A DNA stretch of 64,000 bases from Burkholderia sp. NRF60-BP8 (GCF_001522585.2 NZ_CP013374.1:372001-436000); one strand, 5' to 3'; counted from the stretch's first letter, positions 44,893-54,189 are shown. The notes: generated by a model not told the origin, from the letters alone. Made by a program: numbers and translations.

Positions 44893-46161
44893 ATGCAGCA
44901 TCGCTTCATCGATACCGTCCTGATCGTCGACGGCGCGTCGACCGCCGCTTACCTGGCCCCCGCGTTTCGCGCATACGGCATCCGTTGCGCGCATGTGATC
45001 AGCGACCCCGATCTGCCGGCAATCTACCGAAACCAGTTCGTGCCGTCCGACTACATCCGGCAGGTCCAGCATCGCGGCGACATCGACGCGACGCTCGCGC
45101 AACTGAGCGACCTGCGCATCGGCGCGGTGCTGCACGGCCTCGACGCGGCGCTCGAGCTGGCCGATACGCTGGCCGAGCGGCTCGACGTGCCGTTTCGCAA
45201 CCCGCTCGCGACCTCCGCCGCGCGACGCGACAAGTTCGCGATGAACGAACGCATTCGTCAGGCCGGGCTGCGCGCGCCCGCGCACTTTCACAGCACGTCG
45301 GTCGACGAAGCGCTCGACTGGGCGCGCGCGCACGGCACGTTGCCGCTCGTGGTGAAGCCGGCGCGCAGCGCGGGCGTGGCCGGCGTGAAGATCTGCCGGA
45401 CGCTCGCGCAGGTCGAGGCCGCCGCGCGCGACGTGCTGGCCACCCGTTCGCTGTACAACCAGCCGAACGACGACATCGTGATCCAGAGCTATTCCGAGGG
45501 GCAGGAATACATCGTCGACTCGGTGTCGTTCGAGGGCCGCCATCGCGTGGTCAGCCTGTGGGAGGTGCATCGCGACCGCACGCACGCGCCGCGGCTCGAC
45601 AAGATGCTGGTGCTGAACCACACCGATCCGCGCTACGCGCCGCTGCTCGACTATGCGGCCGACGTGCTCGACGCGCTGGACGTGCGCTTCGGGCCGACCC
45701 ATCTGGAGCTGTTCGATACGGCCGACGGCCCGACGATCGTCGAGCTGAACGCCCGTCTGCACGGCAGCCTCGATCCGCGGCTGACGAGCGCGGTCAGCGG
45801 CGAGAATCACGTGTCGGCCGCCGTCGAAGCCGTGCTGCATCCGGAGCGGCTGTTCGGCGACGTCGCCGCGCCGACGGATTTTCGCGGGTACTGCGGGCAC
45901 GTGCTGTTGCTGTCGTCGCGCAACGGCGTGCTGCGGCAGGATTTCACGTGGCAGGCGATCCAGGCGCTGCCGTCGTTCGTCGGGCTCAAGCAGTGGGTCA
46001 AGGTCGGCGACTCGCTGCGCGTGACCACCGACCTGCAGACGGCGCTCGGCACGGTCGGCCTCTACAGCCCGACCTTCGAGCGGCTGCTCGAGGATTGCCG
46101 GCGGATTCGCGAAATCGAGGCCGACTTCTTCGCGGACGAAGGCGCGGTCGCGCCGGCCTAG
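44893..46161 (+). CDS. ATP-grasp carboxylate-amine ligase 1
   Basis: This 422-residue enzyme starts at MQHRFIDTVLIVDGAS (ATG at 44893, GCGAGGA upstream). The pre-ATP-grasp domain is followed by the ATP-grasp core: LPLVVKPARSAGVAGVKICRT (ATP-binding lysine and flexible loop), DDIVIQSYSEGQEYIVDSVSFEG, and metal-binding LELFDTADGPTIVELNARLHGS. In that last motif the usual NPR is written NAR. The order resembles BacD and related L-amino acid alpha-ligases that join two amino acids or tailor small peptides. The C-terminal 90 residues (HVLLLSSRNGVLR onwards) form the extra lid domain of this subgroup. It is cotranscribed with the MFS exporter. The substrates are unknown. Confidence 0.84.
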   Translation: MQHRFIDTVLIVDGASTAAYLAPAFRAYGIRCAHVISDPDLPAIYRNQFVPSDYIRQVQHRGDIDATLAQLSDLRIGAVLHGLDAALELADTLAERLDVPFRNPLATSAARRDKFAMNERIRQAGLRAPAHFHSTSVDEALDWARAHGTLPLVVKPARSAGVAGVKICRTLAQVEAAARDVLATRSLYNQPNDDIVIQSYSEGQEYIVDSVSFEGRHRVVSLWEVHRDRTHAPRLDKMLVLNHTDPRYAPLLDYAADVLDALDVRFGPTHLELFDTADGPTIVELNARLHGSLDPRLTSAVSGENHVSAAVEAVLHPERLFGDVAAPTDFRGYCGHVLLLSSRNGVLRQDFTWQAIQALPSFVGLKQWVKVGDSLRVTTDLQTALGTVGLYSPTFERLLEDCRRIREIEADFFADEGAVAPA

Positions 46162-46194
46162 CGCGTGTTCACGCCAGGGCCGCGCAGTCTCGTA

Positions 46195-47070
46195 TCAGCG
46201 TGCGAGCAGCGCACCGGCCTGCCGGCCGAGCACCGCGCGCAATGCGTCGAGTTCGGGCAGCGCAGGCGCTTCGTCGGGCGTGACGAGGTAGGTGGTCACG
46301 CTGCCGAGATCGTCGAACGCATGCGTGCGCAGCTCCTTGCGCGCCACGTGCTCGGCCGTGATCCGCTTCGGCAGGATCGCGACGCCCATCCCGGCCGCGA
46401 CGCAGCCGAGGATCGCGCCGAACGTGCCGAACGACGACACCGATTCGATCGCGACACCGCGCGCCTTCAGCCAGTGCTCCGCGACCGCGCGATACGGGCA
46501 GCCGTCGTGAAACGCGAGCAAGCGCACCGTGTTGTCGGCCAACAGTTGCCGGCGCGTGACGGTCGCCGCGCTCGCCAGCACCATGTCTTCCGCGAACGCG
46601 GGCTCGTAACGCAGCCCGGGCCGCACGACCGCGCGCGCGGTGAGCGCCGCGTCGATCCGGCCGCGCAACAGCGCGTCGGCCAGGTCCGGCTCGCTGCCGA
46701 TCTGCACCACGAGGCCGAGCGCCGGATCGCGTTCCTTCAGCGCGGCGGCCAGCGCCGGCAGCCGCGTGGCGGCCGTGCTTTCCATCGACCCCAGCCGCAA
46801 GCCGCGGGCTACCGGCGTTTCGCGCACCACCTGCGTCGCTTCGTCGACGAGACGCAGGATGCGGTCGCAATACGGAATCAGCCGGCGCCCGGCATCGTTC
46901 AGCACCAGCCGCTTGCCGTGTCGATCGAACAGCGGCGCGTCGAGCGACTCTTCGAGCTGGCGCAGCCGCGCCGTGACGTTCGATTGCGTGCAGCCGAGCC
47001 GTTCGGCCGCGCGCAACGCGCTGCCTTCCTGCACGACGGTCCGGAAAGTTTCGAGGAGAGGGATGTTCAT
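46195..47070 (-). CDS. LysR-type regulator of the ATP-grasp locus
   Basis: This 291-residue LTTR has an N-terminal winged helix-turn-helix (MNIPLLETFRTVVQEGSALRAAERLGCTQSNVTARLRQLEESL) and a periplasmic-binding-like effector domain (GLRLGSMESTAATRLPALAAAL, LAFHDGCPYRAVAEHWLKARG). CTQSNVTARLRQLE is the recognition helix region. It is divergent from the BASS transporter with a 150-base AT-rich gap, and it sits between the two ATP-grasp operons. It most likely controls the transporter and ligase 2, and perhaps ligase 1. Confidence 0.88.
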   Translation of the reverse strand: MNIPLLETFRTVVQEGSALRAAERLGCTQSNVTARLRQLEESLDAPLFDRHGKRLVLNDAGRRLIPYCDRILRLVDEATQVVRETPVARGLRLGSMESTAATRLPALAAALKERDPALGLVVQIGSEPDLADALLRGRIDAALTARAVVRPGLRYEPAFAEDMVLASAATVTRRQLLADNTVRLLAFHDGCPYRAVAEHWLKARGVAIESVSSFGTFGAILGCVAAGMGVAILPKRITAEHVARKELRTHAFDDLGSVTTYLVTPDEAPALPELDALRAVLGRQAGALLAR

Positions 47071-47220
47071 ATCACTTTCTCTTGTTACAGATTCAGTTTA
47101 TATCATTTTACTTCTCCAATCATCCGGATTAGCCTAGGCTGTCCGCTTCCAGGGAATCCGCATGCCATCCGCCGCCCGCTTCGGCTTCACTCCGGCTCGC
47201 CACCGGCCCGAGGTTCGCCC

Positions 47221-48165
47221 GTGCGCGCACTGATCGCCGCGTTGGTGCGGCGCGGCCCGACCGTGCTCGCGTGCGGCGTCGGCCTCGGGCTGCTGGCGCC
47301 GCCGCTGGCCGACCTCGCGCGGCCGCTGATGCCCGCGACCGTGTTCCTGTTCGTGCTCGGCACGCTGCTGCGCGTCGAGCCGAGCGCCGTGCGCGCGGTG
47401 GCGCGGCGTCCCGCCGTGTCGCTGCTGCTGCCCGCCATGACGATGATCGCGTGCCCGGTCGCGCTCGGCATCGCCGCGCGGCTCGCCGGCCTGCCGTACG
47501 ACTGGGTCGTGGCGCTGGTGATCGCGTACTGCGCGCCGCCGTCGAGCGGCACGTCGACGATCGCGCGCATGCTGTCGCTCGACGCCAGCGTCGCGCTCGT
47601 CGCGACCCTCGCGTCGATGGTGTTCGTGCCGCTGACCGCCCCGTTGCTGACGGCCTGGTTCAGCCACGACGCGGCGGTGTCGATCTCGCCGTCGAGCCTC
47701 GCGCTGCGGCTCGCGCTGCTGATCGGCAGCGCCGAAGGCGTCGCGTTGCTCGTGCGGCGCTTTGCCGGCGCGCGGCTCGCGCGCCACGCGACCCCGATCG
47801 ACGCGATCGTCGTCGCCGCGCTGCTGATATTCGCGCTCGGCACGATGGCCGGCATGCAGCAGTCGATCATCGACGCCCCGCACCGCGCACTGACCGCGAT
47901 CGCCCTCGCATTCGCCGTCAACGCGGGTTTCCAGATCGTCGCGTACGGGCTCACGCCCGGCGACGTCCGCACGCGCCTGAACGTCGCGCTGATCGTCGCC
48001 AATCGCAACGTCGGGCTGATGTGGGCGGCGCTCGGGCTGGCCGCGACGCCGACCATAGCGCTCGTGTTCGCGTGCGCGCAGTTGCCGATCTATACGCTGC
48101 CGCGCGTCGTCCAGCATCTGCTGCCGCGCCTCGAAGCGCAGCAGCTGCGCCGGCGCCCCCGCTAG
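47221..48165 (+). CDS. BASS-type (bile acid:sodium symporter family) membrane transporter
   Basis: A GTG at 47221 with GAGG 7 bases upstream gives 314 residues; no in-frame ATG suits. Around nine to ten membrane helices are seen, starting ALVRRGPTVLACGVGLGLLAPPL. Family-like features are VIAYCAPPSSGTSTIARMLSLDASVAL and the late ALIVANRNVGLMWAALGLAA. It is divergent from the LysR gene and 37 bases before ligase 2, so it may move the substrate or product of this locus. Bile acids are not the expected substrate. Confidence 0.75.
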   Translation: MRALIAALVRRGPTVLACGVGLGLLAPPLADLARPLMPATVFLFVLGTLLRVEPSAVRAVARRPAVSLLLPAMTMIACPVALGIAARLAGLPYDWVVALVIAYCAPPSSGTSTIARMLSLDASVALVATLASMVFVPLTAPLLTAWFSHDAAVSISPSSLALRLALLIGSAEGVALLVRRFAGARLARHATPIDAIVVAALLIFALGTMAGMQQSIIDAPHRALTAIALAFAVNAGFQIVAYGLTPGDVRTRLNVALIVANRNVGLMWAALGLAATPTIALVFACAQLPIYTLPRVVQHLLPRLEAQQLRRRPR

Positions 48166-48202
48166 CCGGCTTCCCTCTTCCGCCCTCGATCAAGGATTCG
48201 TC

Positions 48203-49453
48203 ATGAAGCGACTCATCGTGATCGGCGCACGCGCCACCGGCAGCAGCGTCGCGCTGGTGCGCGCCGCCCTCGCACGCCAGGCGGCCGTGACCGTCGTCAC
48301 CGCGCCCGGCCATCGTCTCGACGGCGTGTTTCCCGACGGCGTCGAGACGGTCAATCTCGCGCCCGACGCCAACCAGCTCGCCGGCTGGCTGCGCGCGCGC
48401 TTCGCGGACGAACTGGACACGCTGCGCGTGACGACCGCGCACGACACCTATGCACGCACCGCCGCATGGGTCGCCGATGCGCTCGGGCTGCCCGGCCCCG
48501 ATGCACGCCACGTCGCGCACGCGGTGTCGAAGTCGAACCAGAAGGCATTGCTCGCCGCGCACGGGATCCCGGCCGCGCAGTTCGTCGCGGGCACGCTGGC
48601 CGCGCCGGCGGCGCTCGCGGCCGCGGCTGCCGCGTTGCGCTTGCCGGTCGTCGTCAAACCGTCGGAAGGCTCCGCGAGCGACGGCGTGCGCCGCTGCGAG
48701 GACGTGGCCGCCGTGCGCGCGCAGCTGGACGCGCTCGCCGCCATGCAAGCCGATGACGCTTCGCGTGCGACCGAACGCGTCGTCATCGAGGAATTCCTGG
48801 AGGGCAGCGAATACTGCGTCGAGTATTTCGACGGTCGATACGTCGGCGCGCTGCGCAAGCTGAAGCGGCACGGCGCCGGTTTTCTCGAGCGCGGGTATAC
48901 ATCCGAACTCGATCTCGACGCCGACACGCTGCATGCGCTGATCGACGTCGGCACGCGTGCGACGGCCGCCGCCGGGCTCACGTGGGGGCCCGTGCATCTC
49001 GACTGCATCGTGCACGACGGCGTGCCGCACGTGATCGAACTGAATCCGCGCATCGCGGGCAGCTTCATCTGCGACATCGTGCGCGACGGCTACGGCTTCA
49101 ACGTGGTCGAAGCGTTGCTCGACAAGCTCGATGGACGGACGGTGACGATTCCCGAGCTTTTCGAGCCGCACGCGTATGCGCGCGCCGAATTCCTGCTCGA
49201 CAGCGATCCCGGTGCGTGGCGGTTCGCGCAGGCCGGCGAGATCGACGACGGCGCGGTCAGGATCAGCTATGGGCCGCAAGTGCTGCCCGATCGCGAACGG
49301 CGCGCGTTTCTTTATGTGCGCGTTGCGTTGCCGGCTGTGCATGGTTCAGCGGACGACGCGGGTTCCGCGGCCGAGCGCCGAGCCGTCGTGCAGCCGACGC
49401 GGGCGGCGGCTCCGTCTCCCGCTCTGAATCCTTCCGCCGGAGAAATAGCGTGA
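48203..49453 (+). CDS. ATP-grasp carboxylate-amine ligase 2
   Basis: This 416-residue enzyme is distinct from ligase 1. The N-terminal Rossmann-like domain (MKRLIVIGARATGSSVALVRAAL) is followed by the ATP-grasp core: RLPVVVKPSEGSASDGVRRCED, VVIEEFLEGSEYCVEYFDGRYVGAL, and the metal site LDCIVHDGVPHVIELNPRIAGSF with canonical NPR. The C-terminal lid region contains EPHAYARAEFLLDSDPG, then a Ser/Ala-rich tail. Similar enzymes (BacD, RizB and phosphonopeptide ligases) form alpha-peptide bonds using acyl phosphates. It is cotranscribed with the BASS transporter. Two unlike ligases near one amino-acid hydroxylase suggest a di- or tripeptide product. Confidence 0.84.
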   Translation: MKRLIVIGARATGSSVALVRAALARQAAVTVVTAPGHRLDGVFPDGVETVNLAPDANQLAGWLRARFADELDTLRVTTAHDTYARTAAWVADALGLPGPDARHVAHAVSKSNQKALLAAHGIPAAQFVAGTLAAPAALAAAAAALRLPVVVKPSEGSASDGVRRCEDVAAVRAQLDALAAMQADDASRATERVVIEEFLEGSEYCVEYFDGRYVGALRKLKRHGAGFLERGYTSELDLDADTLHALIDVGTRATAAAGLTWGPVHLDCIVHDGVPHVIELNPRIAGSFICDIVRDGYGFNVVEALLDKLDGRTVTIPELFEPHAYARAEFLLDSDPGAWRFAQAGEIDDGAVRISYGPQVLPDRERRAFLYVRVALPAVHGSADDAGSAAERRAVVQPTRAAAPSPALNPSAGEIA

Positions 49454-49473
49454 CACGCGCGCCGGCAGCGCAT

Positions 49474-50088
49474 TCAGTGCAGCGGCGACCACGCCTCCGG
49501 CAAGCCGATCGTCGACGTCGCGCTTTCGATCTGCTCCGGACCGCCCGTCGGAGGCCAAAGACCCTCCGCATAGTGCCGCTTTCTCAACGCCATGCGTTCT
49601 TCCAGACTCGAGAATCCCCAAATGTGCGTGATGCGCGGCGGTCCATCTAGCGCGTACAGGTTGCAAACGAGATGCGACGTATAGGCGTGGGCCGGACCTA
49701 TCGCACGCTCCCACGCGGAAATGGTCGGCGCAATACCGCCGGCTTTCAGCCAGTAGCGGCGAATCTCGTGGAAGCCGCCGAATGCCGCCGGTTCGACGTC
49801 GGGCAGAAAAGGAAACAGCGCATAGCTTTCCATCGCCAATCGAACGGACGCGCTTTCAATTCCGAAAGGTCGCTCGGCGCGCAATGCCCGATTGCGTTCA
49901 TGCTGCAATTCATCCATCGTCTCGAAGCCACGCAGCACGACAATCCGCGACAGCTCGCCGATTTCCGTGCGCCATGCGCCCAGCAGGCGCCCTCGCGCGT
50001 CGGCATCCGACACCCAGCGATGCGCACGGCCGGACACCGTGTCCTGGTCCGTAAGCGGACACGCCAACGTCGTGAGTTCATACGGCAT
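49474..50088 (-). CDS. NIPSNAP-family protein
   Basis: This 204-residue protein starts at MPYELTTLACPLT (ATG at 50088 with AGGAG 7 bases upstream). It has two tandem ferredoxin-like halves: RLLGAWRTEIGELSRIVVLRGFETMDEL in the first, and the GFHEIRRYWLKAGGIAPTISAWERAI region with RITHIWGFSSLEERMALRKR in the second. Both carry the NIPSNAP pattern of a WxxE(I/F)G-like motif and a Trp-Phe-Ser-Leu-Glu-Glu block. Bacterial members have no firmly assigned reaction. It is divergent from a LysR gene 96 bases away, which probably regulates it. Confidence 0.8.
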   Translation of the reverse strand: MPYELTTLACPLTDQDTVSGRAHRWVSDADARGRLLGAWRTEIGELSRIVVLRGFETMDELQHERNRALRAERPFGIESASVRLAMESYALFPFLPDVEPAAFGGFHEIRRYWLKAGGIAPTISAWERAIGPAHAYTSHLVCNLYALDGPPRITHIWGFSSLEERMALRKRHYAEGLWPPTGGPEQIESATSTIGLPEAWSPLH

Positions 50089-50184
50089 TTCAGTTCTCCT
50101 GTCGTTCGGATATCGCAATCTATTTCCAAACCGGTGGCCGATAAACGCGCGTCGCCTTGAAACAGAATCCAGTACCATTGCGCA

Positions 50185-51090
50185 ATGGATCTCCTCAAGG
50201 CGATGGCCGTATTCGTCCGTATCGTGGAAACGGGTAGCCTGACCGCAGCCGCGCAAGCGTCCAACCTGTCGCCGACCATGGTCGGCAACTACCTTCAGGC
50301 TTTGGAAAATCGGCTGGGCGCGGTCCTCGTGCACCGCACGACCCGTAAGCAGAAAGTCAGCGCGTTCGGCCACGCTTACTACGAGCGATGCGTCGAAGTC
50401 CTCGGCCTGGTCGACGACACGGAACAGCTTGCGCTCGCTCACCTCCAGCAGCCGCGAGGGCGTTTGCGCGTGACCGCGCCCGTCGTGTTTACGAACGAGT
50501 GCCTGGTTCCCGCGCTCGCGGACTATTACCGGCGCTACCCCGAGGTCCAGCTCGATATCGTCGCAACCGACTCGCTCGCCGATCTGTTCGACGACGGTTT
50601 CGAGGCAGCCATTCGCATCGGTGCGCTCGCCAACCCGGATGTGGTGGCGCGGCCGCTGGCGCCCTATCGGCTGGTGCTGTGCGCGTCTCCCGCTTACGTT
50701 CGCGAACACGGTGCGCCGACTACGCCGCAAGCGCTTGCCGAGCATCAATGCCTGACGTATGCGTATCCGCCCCGATCGGAATGGCACGCGGCGCAACCTC
50801 GATGGATGCTGGAAGGTCCGGACGGGCCGACGAGCATCGCCGTGGACGGCAGGCTGAAAATCGACAGTGCGGACGCGTTGCGCCGGGCGACATTGAGAGG
50901 GCTCGGTATCGCGATGCTTCCGTCCATGTTGATACGCGACGACATTCGCGACGCGCGCCTCGTCGAGCTCATGCCGGACTTCGCCGGGCCGGAACGGCCG
51001 ATGAATCTGCTTTATCTGCAGGAGAGGCGGAAATCGCCGAAGCTTCGTAGCTTCACTGAATTCGTGGTCGAACGGTTCGGCGCCGGATAG
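50185..51090 (+). CDS. LysR-type regulator (CrgA/DmlR-like subgroup)
   Basis: This 301-residue LTTR has the helix-turn-helix MDLLKAMAVFVRIVETGSLTAAAQASNLSPTMVGNYLQALENRLG. The effector domain begins GRLRVTAPVVFTNECLVPALADYYRRYPEVQLDI, typical of the large LysR subgroup that includes DmlR and PtxR. An unusual point is the recognition helix SPTMVGNYLQALE with Gly-Asn in place of the common Ser-Arg/Lys pair. It is transcribed away from the NIPSNAP gene. Confidence 0.88.
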   Translation: MDLLKAMAVFVRIVETGSLTAAAQASNLSPTMVGNYLQALENRLGAVLVHRTTRKQKVSAFGHAYYERCVEVLGLVDDTEQLALAHLQQPRGRLRVTAPVVFTNECLVPALADYYRRYPEVQLDIVATDSLADLFDDGFEAAIRIGALANPDVVARPLAPYRLVLCASPAYVREHGAPTTPQALAEHQCLTYAYPPRSEWHAAQPRWMLEGPDGPTSIAVDGRLKIDSADALRRATLRGLGIAMLPSMLIRDDIRDARLVELMPDFAGPERPMNLLYLQERRKSPKLRSFTEFVVERFGAG

Positions 51091-51263
51091 GCGAATCGTT
51101 TACGAGAGACCCGGCGATCAGCTGACAAAAACCTGTCGACGCAAGCAGGACTGGCAAATCGATGCCGAATACGCGCCGCGATCCGTAGCGGCATCCTCGT
51201 CGTCGTGGTAGTTTCTTGCGTCCTCCTCGCCGGAGGAAAACAACAATTCGAAGGGCTATCCAC

Positions 51264-53171
51264 ATGCTGATTACGCGAGACCGTCGATCCATTTCAATCG
51301 GCCGCATGATTCGGGCACACGTCGCCGTGGCGGCAATCGTCACGCATGCAACAGTCGCGTATTCCGCCGATTCCTCTCCCGCCTTCACCGTCCTGTCCGA
51401 CGACAATGTCTACACCGTGAATCGCGACGGCTCGTCGACCCACGATCAAGCAAGATCGATCCGCGTCGAGACGGAACGGGGCGTCAGATCGTATGGTCAG
51501 GTTTCCTATCGATATAGCCGCGAGTTGCAGAAATTCGACGTGCTCGAGGCCTACACCACCACGCGCGACGGCGTGCGGATCGACGTTCCGGCCAGCGCAA
51601 TCTTCACGCGTCAAAGTGCGTCGAGCGTCCACGCCCCCAGCTTCGACGACAACCTCGTCAAGACGATCGTCTTTCCCGGCGTCGAGCCCGGCGCGACCGT
51701 GACCATGCGCACGCGCGAGACGCAGGTCACGCCGCTGTTCCCCGGGCACTTCTCCGCCGACGACACGTTTCCGACCAACAAGCCGATCCAGAGCGCCAGC
51801 ATCACGATCGACGCGCCCGCGTCGATGGCGCTGCATGCGGATGTCGTCGACATGCAGGGTGGACGGGAGGCAGCCGACGTCGACGGCCGGCAAATCTGGC
51901 GCTGGACGATCAAGGATGCGCGTGCGCAGCCATTCGAAGCGAATGCGCCGAGTATCGACGACCGCAGCCCGCGGCTCGCGGTCACGACGTTTCCGGACTA
52001 CGCGGCGCTCGGACAGGCATACGCCGCCCGTGCGCACGCACAAGCGACGGTCACGCCCGACGTGCAGGCGCTGGCCGATCTCGTCACGAACGGAATCGTC
52101 GACCGGCGCGATCAAGCGGATGCCCTCTATCGATGGGTGAGCCGAAACATCCGCTACGTTGCCGTGTTCCTCGGTTTCGGCGGCGTCGTTCCGCACACCG
52201 CACAGGACGTCCTGCAGGCGCGCTACGGCGACTGCAAGGACCATACGACGCTGCTGCAGGCGCTGCTGGCGGCAAAAGGCATCTCGAGCGGCACGGTACT
52301 CGTGAATGCGGACAGTCGCTATTGGCTGCCTTCGGTGGCGAGCCCGCTGGCCGTATTCAATCACGCGATCACCTACGTTCCCGAATTCGACGTCTACCTC
52401 GACTCGACGGCCGGTACGGCCCGATTCGGCACGCTACCTTTCAACGAGGCAGGAAAGCAGGCGTTGCTGACGGGCATCGGCAATGCAGAGTCTCGCTTGA
52501 TCGTGCTTCCCGTTGCACACGCCGATGCCGACACGGTGACGGTCACCACGCACACCACGCTCGACCCGTCCGGTACCGTTCGCGGCAACAGCAAAGTCGA
52601 AAACCGCGGCGAATACGACTGGACCGCCCGCTCCGTGTTCGCCCGGTTGCCGGCAGGTTCCGAACCGGTGTTTGCGCAAGCATTCCTTACCGCGAGCGGA
52701 TCGGAGGGCACCGGCCGCTACCGTCACGGCGACATCGGCGATCTCCGAACCGCGTTTACGTTTTCCAGCGTATTCGAACTACCGGACTACACCCCGCTCC
52801 CCGGCCCCGGCGCGATGCGTGTCCCAAGAGGACTGGGCGGCTTCGACACGGTCGCCAGTGCCTTTGACTGGACAGGACCGACCAAACGCAACACCCCGCT
52901 CCTGTTCAAAGCCGGGCGCTTCAGCGAAATCACGAAACTGGAGTTGCCGACGTCGATGAAGGTGTTGGGCCTTCCGAAGCCCGTCACGGTGACTTCGTCG
53001 TTCGGCACTTATACGTCTTCCTATGCAATGGAAGGCAGCACCGTCAGCGTGACCCGGTCGCTCGAGCTGAATTCGCCGCGGCCGTATCTGCAGCCGGACG
53101 AGTACCCCGAATTCCGACGCATGGCCAGGTCGATCAAGCACGACCTCGCCGCGCAGATCGTCTATCGATGA
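51264..53171 (+). CDS. Exported DUF3857/transglutaminase-like protein
   Basis: The start is placed at MLITRDRRSISIGRMIRAH (ATG at 51264), giving 635 residues with a signal peptide ending near TVAYSA. DUF3857 covers about residues 40-270. The transglutaminase-like core follows with Cys near 323 (ARYGDCKDHTTLLQALLAA), His near 366 (FNHAITYV) and Asp near 379 (YLDSTAG), so the Cys-His-Asp triad is intact. The preceding RWVSRNIRYVAVFLGFGG is family-typical. DUF3860-like C-terminal strands complete it. It acts in the periplasm, perhaps on peptides or cell-surface proteins; the substrate is unknown. It stands alone, 173 bases after the LysR stop. Confidence 0.82.
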   Translation: MLITRDRRSISIGRMIRAHVAVAAIVTHATVAYSADSSPAFTVLSDDNVYTVNRDGSSTHDQARSIRVETERGVRSYGQVSYRYSRELQKFDVLEAYTTTRDGVRIDVPASAIFTRQSASSVHAPSFDDNLVKTIVFPGVEPGATVTMRTRETQVTPLFPGHFSADDTFPTNKPIQSASITIDAPASMALHADVVDMQGGREAADVDGRQIWRWTIKDARAQPFEANAPSIDDRSPRLAVTTFPDYAALGQAYAARAHAQATVTPDVQALADLVTNGIVDRRDQADALYRWVSRNIRYVAVFLGFGGVVPHTAQDVLQARYGDCKDHTTLLQALLAAKGISSGTVLVNADSRYWLPSVASPLAVFNHAITYVPEFDVYLDSTAGTARFGTLPFNEAGKQALLTGIGNAESRLIVLPVAHADADTVTVTTHTTLDPSGTVRGNSKVENRGEYDWTARSVFARLPAGSEPVFAQAFLTASGSEGTGRYRHGDIGDLRTAFTFSSVFELPDYTPLPGPGAMRVPRGLGGFDTVASAFDWTGPTKRNTPLLFKAGRFSEITKLELPTSMKVLGLPKPVTVTSSFGTYTSSYAMEGSTVSVTRSLELNSPRPYLQPDEYPEFRRMARSIKHDLAAQIVYR

Positions 53172-53252
53172 TCGGCTTTCGGGCGCGGCCGAATCGGAAG
53201 CGCCCGAAAGCCGCGCCGCCTCCGGCGTCCATCGCGAACGCCGAAGCCACAG

Positions 53253-54173
53253 TCAATGCGAAGCACCGAACAATCGAATCACGACACCTCGCAGCCACCG
53301 GTTGCCGGCCTCGTGGTGATAGCGCGCGTGCCAATGCTGCCGCACCGCGAACCCGTCGACCGGGATCGGGCATGCATGCACCGCCAGATCGTTGACCTGG
53401 GCCAGCGTCTCGCCGATATGACGCGGTAGCGTCGTGATCAGGTCGGTCGTCTGCACGATCGCCCCCAAGCCCAGAAAACCCGGCAATTCCAGCACCACGT
53501 CCCGCTCGATGCGCGCCTGCCGCAGCGCCTGTTCGAGGAGTTGCGCGCCGGTTCCGGCCGTAATCGCGACATGCCCTTCCGAACGATATTGCTTTACCCC
53601 GAGCCGGCCGCGAATCCTCGGGTGATGTCGATTCACCAGACAAATCCAGTCCTGGTCATACAGCTTCTGCTGATAAATGCCGCCGCCGAGCCACGGCACG
53701 TAGCCGATCGCGAGATCGGCTTCGCCCGATTCGAGCGCCCGCTCCGTATTGCCGTCGATCCGTGCGGCTTCCAGCCGGACGCCGGGCGCCTGCGCGCGAA
53801 CATGGGCCAGCAGCCGCGGCAGCAGCGTGACGTGGCTCGCATCGGTCATGCAGATGCGAAAGCGCCGCTGGGCGGTCGCGGGATCGAAGGCGATTTCCCA
53901 CGCGGTGAAGCGCCGCAGCGATTCGAGGATTTCCCGGCATGGCCCGATCAGCGCGTCGGCTTGCGGCGTCGGCGCCATGCCGCCGGGCGTGCGAATGAAG
54001 AGCGGATCGTGCAGGTGCTCCCGCAAGTGCCCGAGCCAGATGCTGACGGTCGGCTGGCTCTGGCCGAGCTGCTCGGCGACGCGCGTGACGCTGCGCACGT
54101 CGTACAGGAGATCGAATAGCTGAAGCAGTTTCAGGTCCGGCAGATCGGCTGGCATCGGCGCGTTATTGTTCAT
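53253..54173 (-). CDS. LysR-type regulator of the panE-like/aroE-like operon
   Basis: The start is MNNNAPMPADLPDLKLLQLFDLLYD (ATG at 54173), giving 306 residues. The helix-turn-helix (VRSVTRVAEQLGQSQPTVSIWLGHLREHLHDPLFIRT) belongs to the NodD/LeuO-like subgroup, with the FIRTPGGMAPTPQA wing. The effector domain begins FRICMTDASHVTLLPRLLAHVRA. It is divergent from a five-gene operon with an 81-base gap that contains the perfect palindrome CAATGGCGCCATTG 3 bases from its own start codon, which suggests autoregulation. Confidence 0.88.
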   Translation of the reverse strand: MNNNAPMPADLPDLKLLQLFDLLYDVRSVTRVAEQLGQSQPTVSIWLGHLREHLHDPLFIRTPGGMAPTPQADALIGPCREILESLRRFTAWEIAFDPATAQRRFRICMTDASHVTLLPRLLAHVRAQAPGVRLEAARIDGNTERALESGEADLAIGYVPWLGGGIYQQKLYDQDWICLVNRHHPRIRGRLGVKQYRSEGHVAITAGTGAQLLEQALRQARIERDVVLELPGFLGLGAIVQTTDLITTLPRHIGETLAQVNDLAVHACPIPVDGFAVRQHWHARYHHEAGNRWLRGVVIRLFGASH

Positions 54174-54175
54174 GG

Positions 54176-54189
54176 CAATGGCGCCATTG
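54176..54189. promoter_or_regulatory. Perfect 14-bp palindrome, candidate LysR operator
   Basis: CAATGGCGCCATTG is its own reverse complement. A further CCATTG half-site follows at 54194-54199, so there are three half-sites in 25 bases. The palindrome covers the ribosome-site region of the LysR gene and lies about 65-80 bases before the operon start, a good arrangement for repression of the regulator and activation of the operon. Confidence 0.6.
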
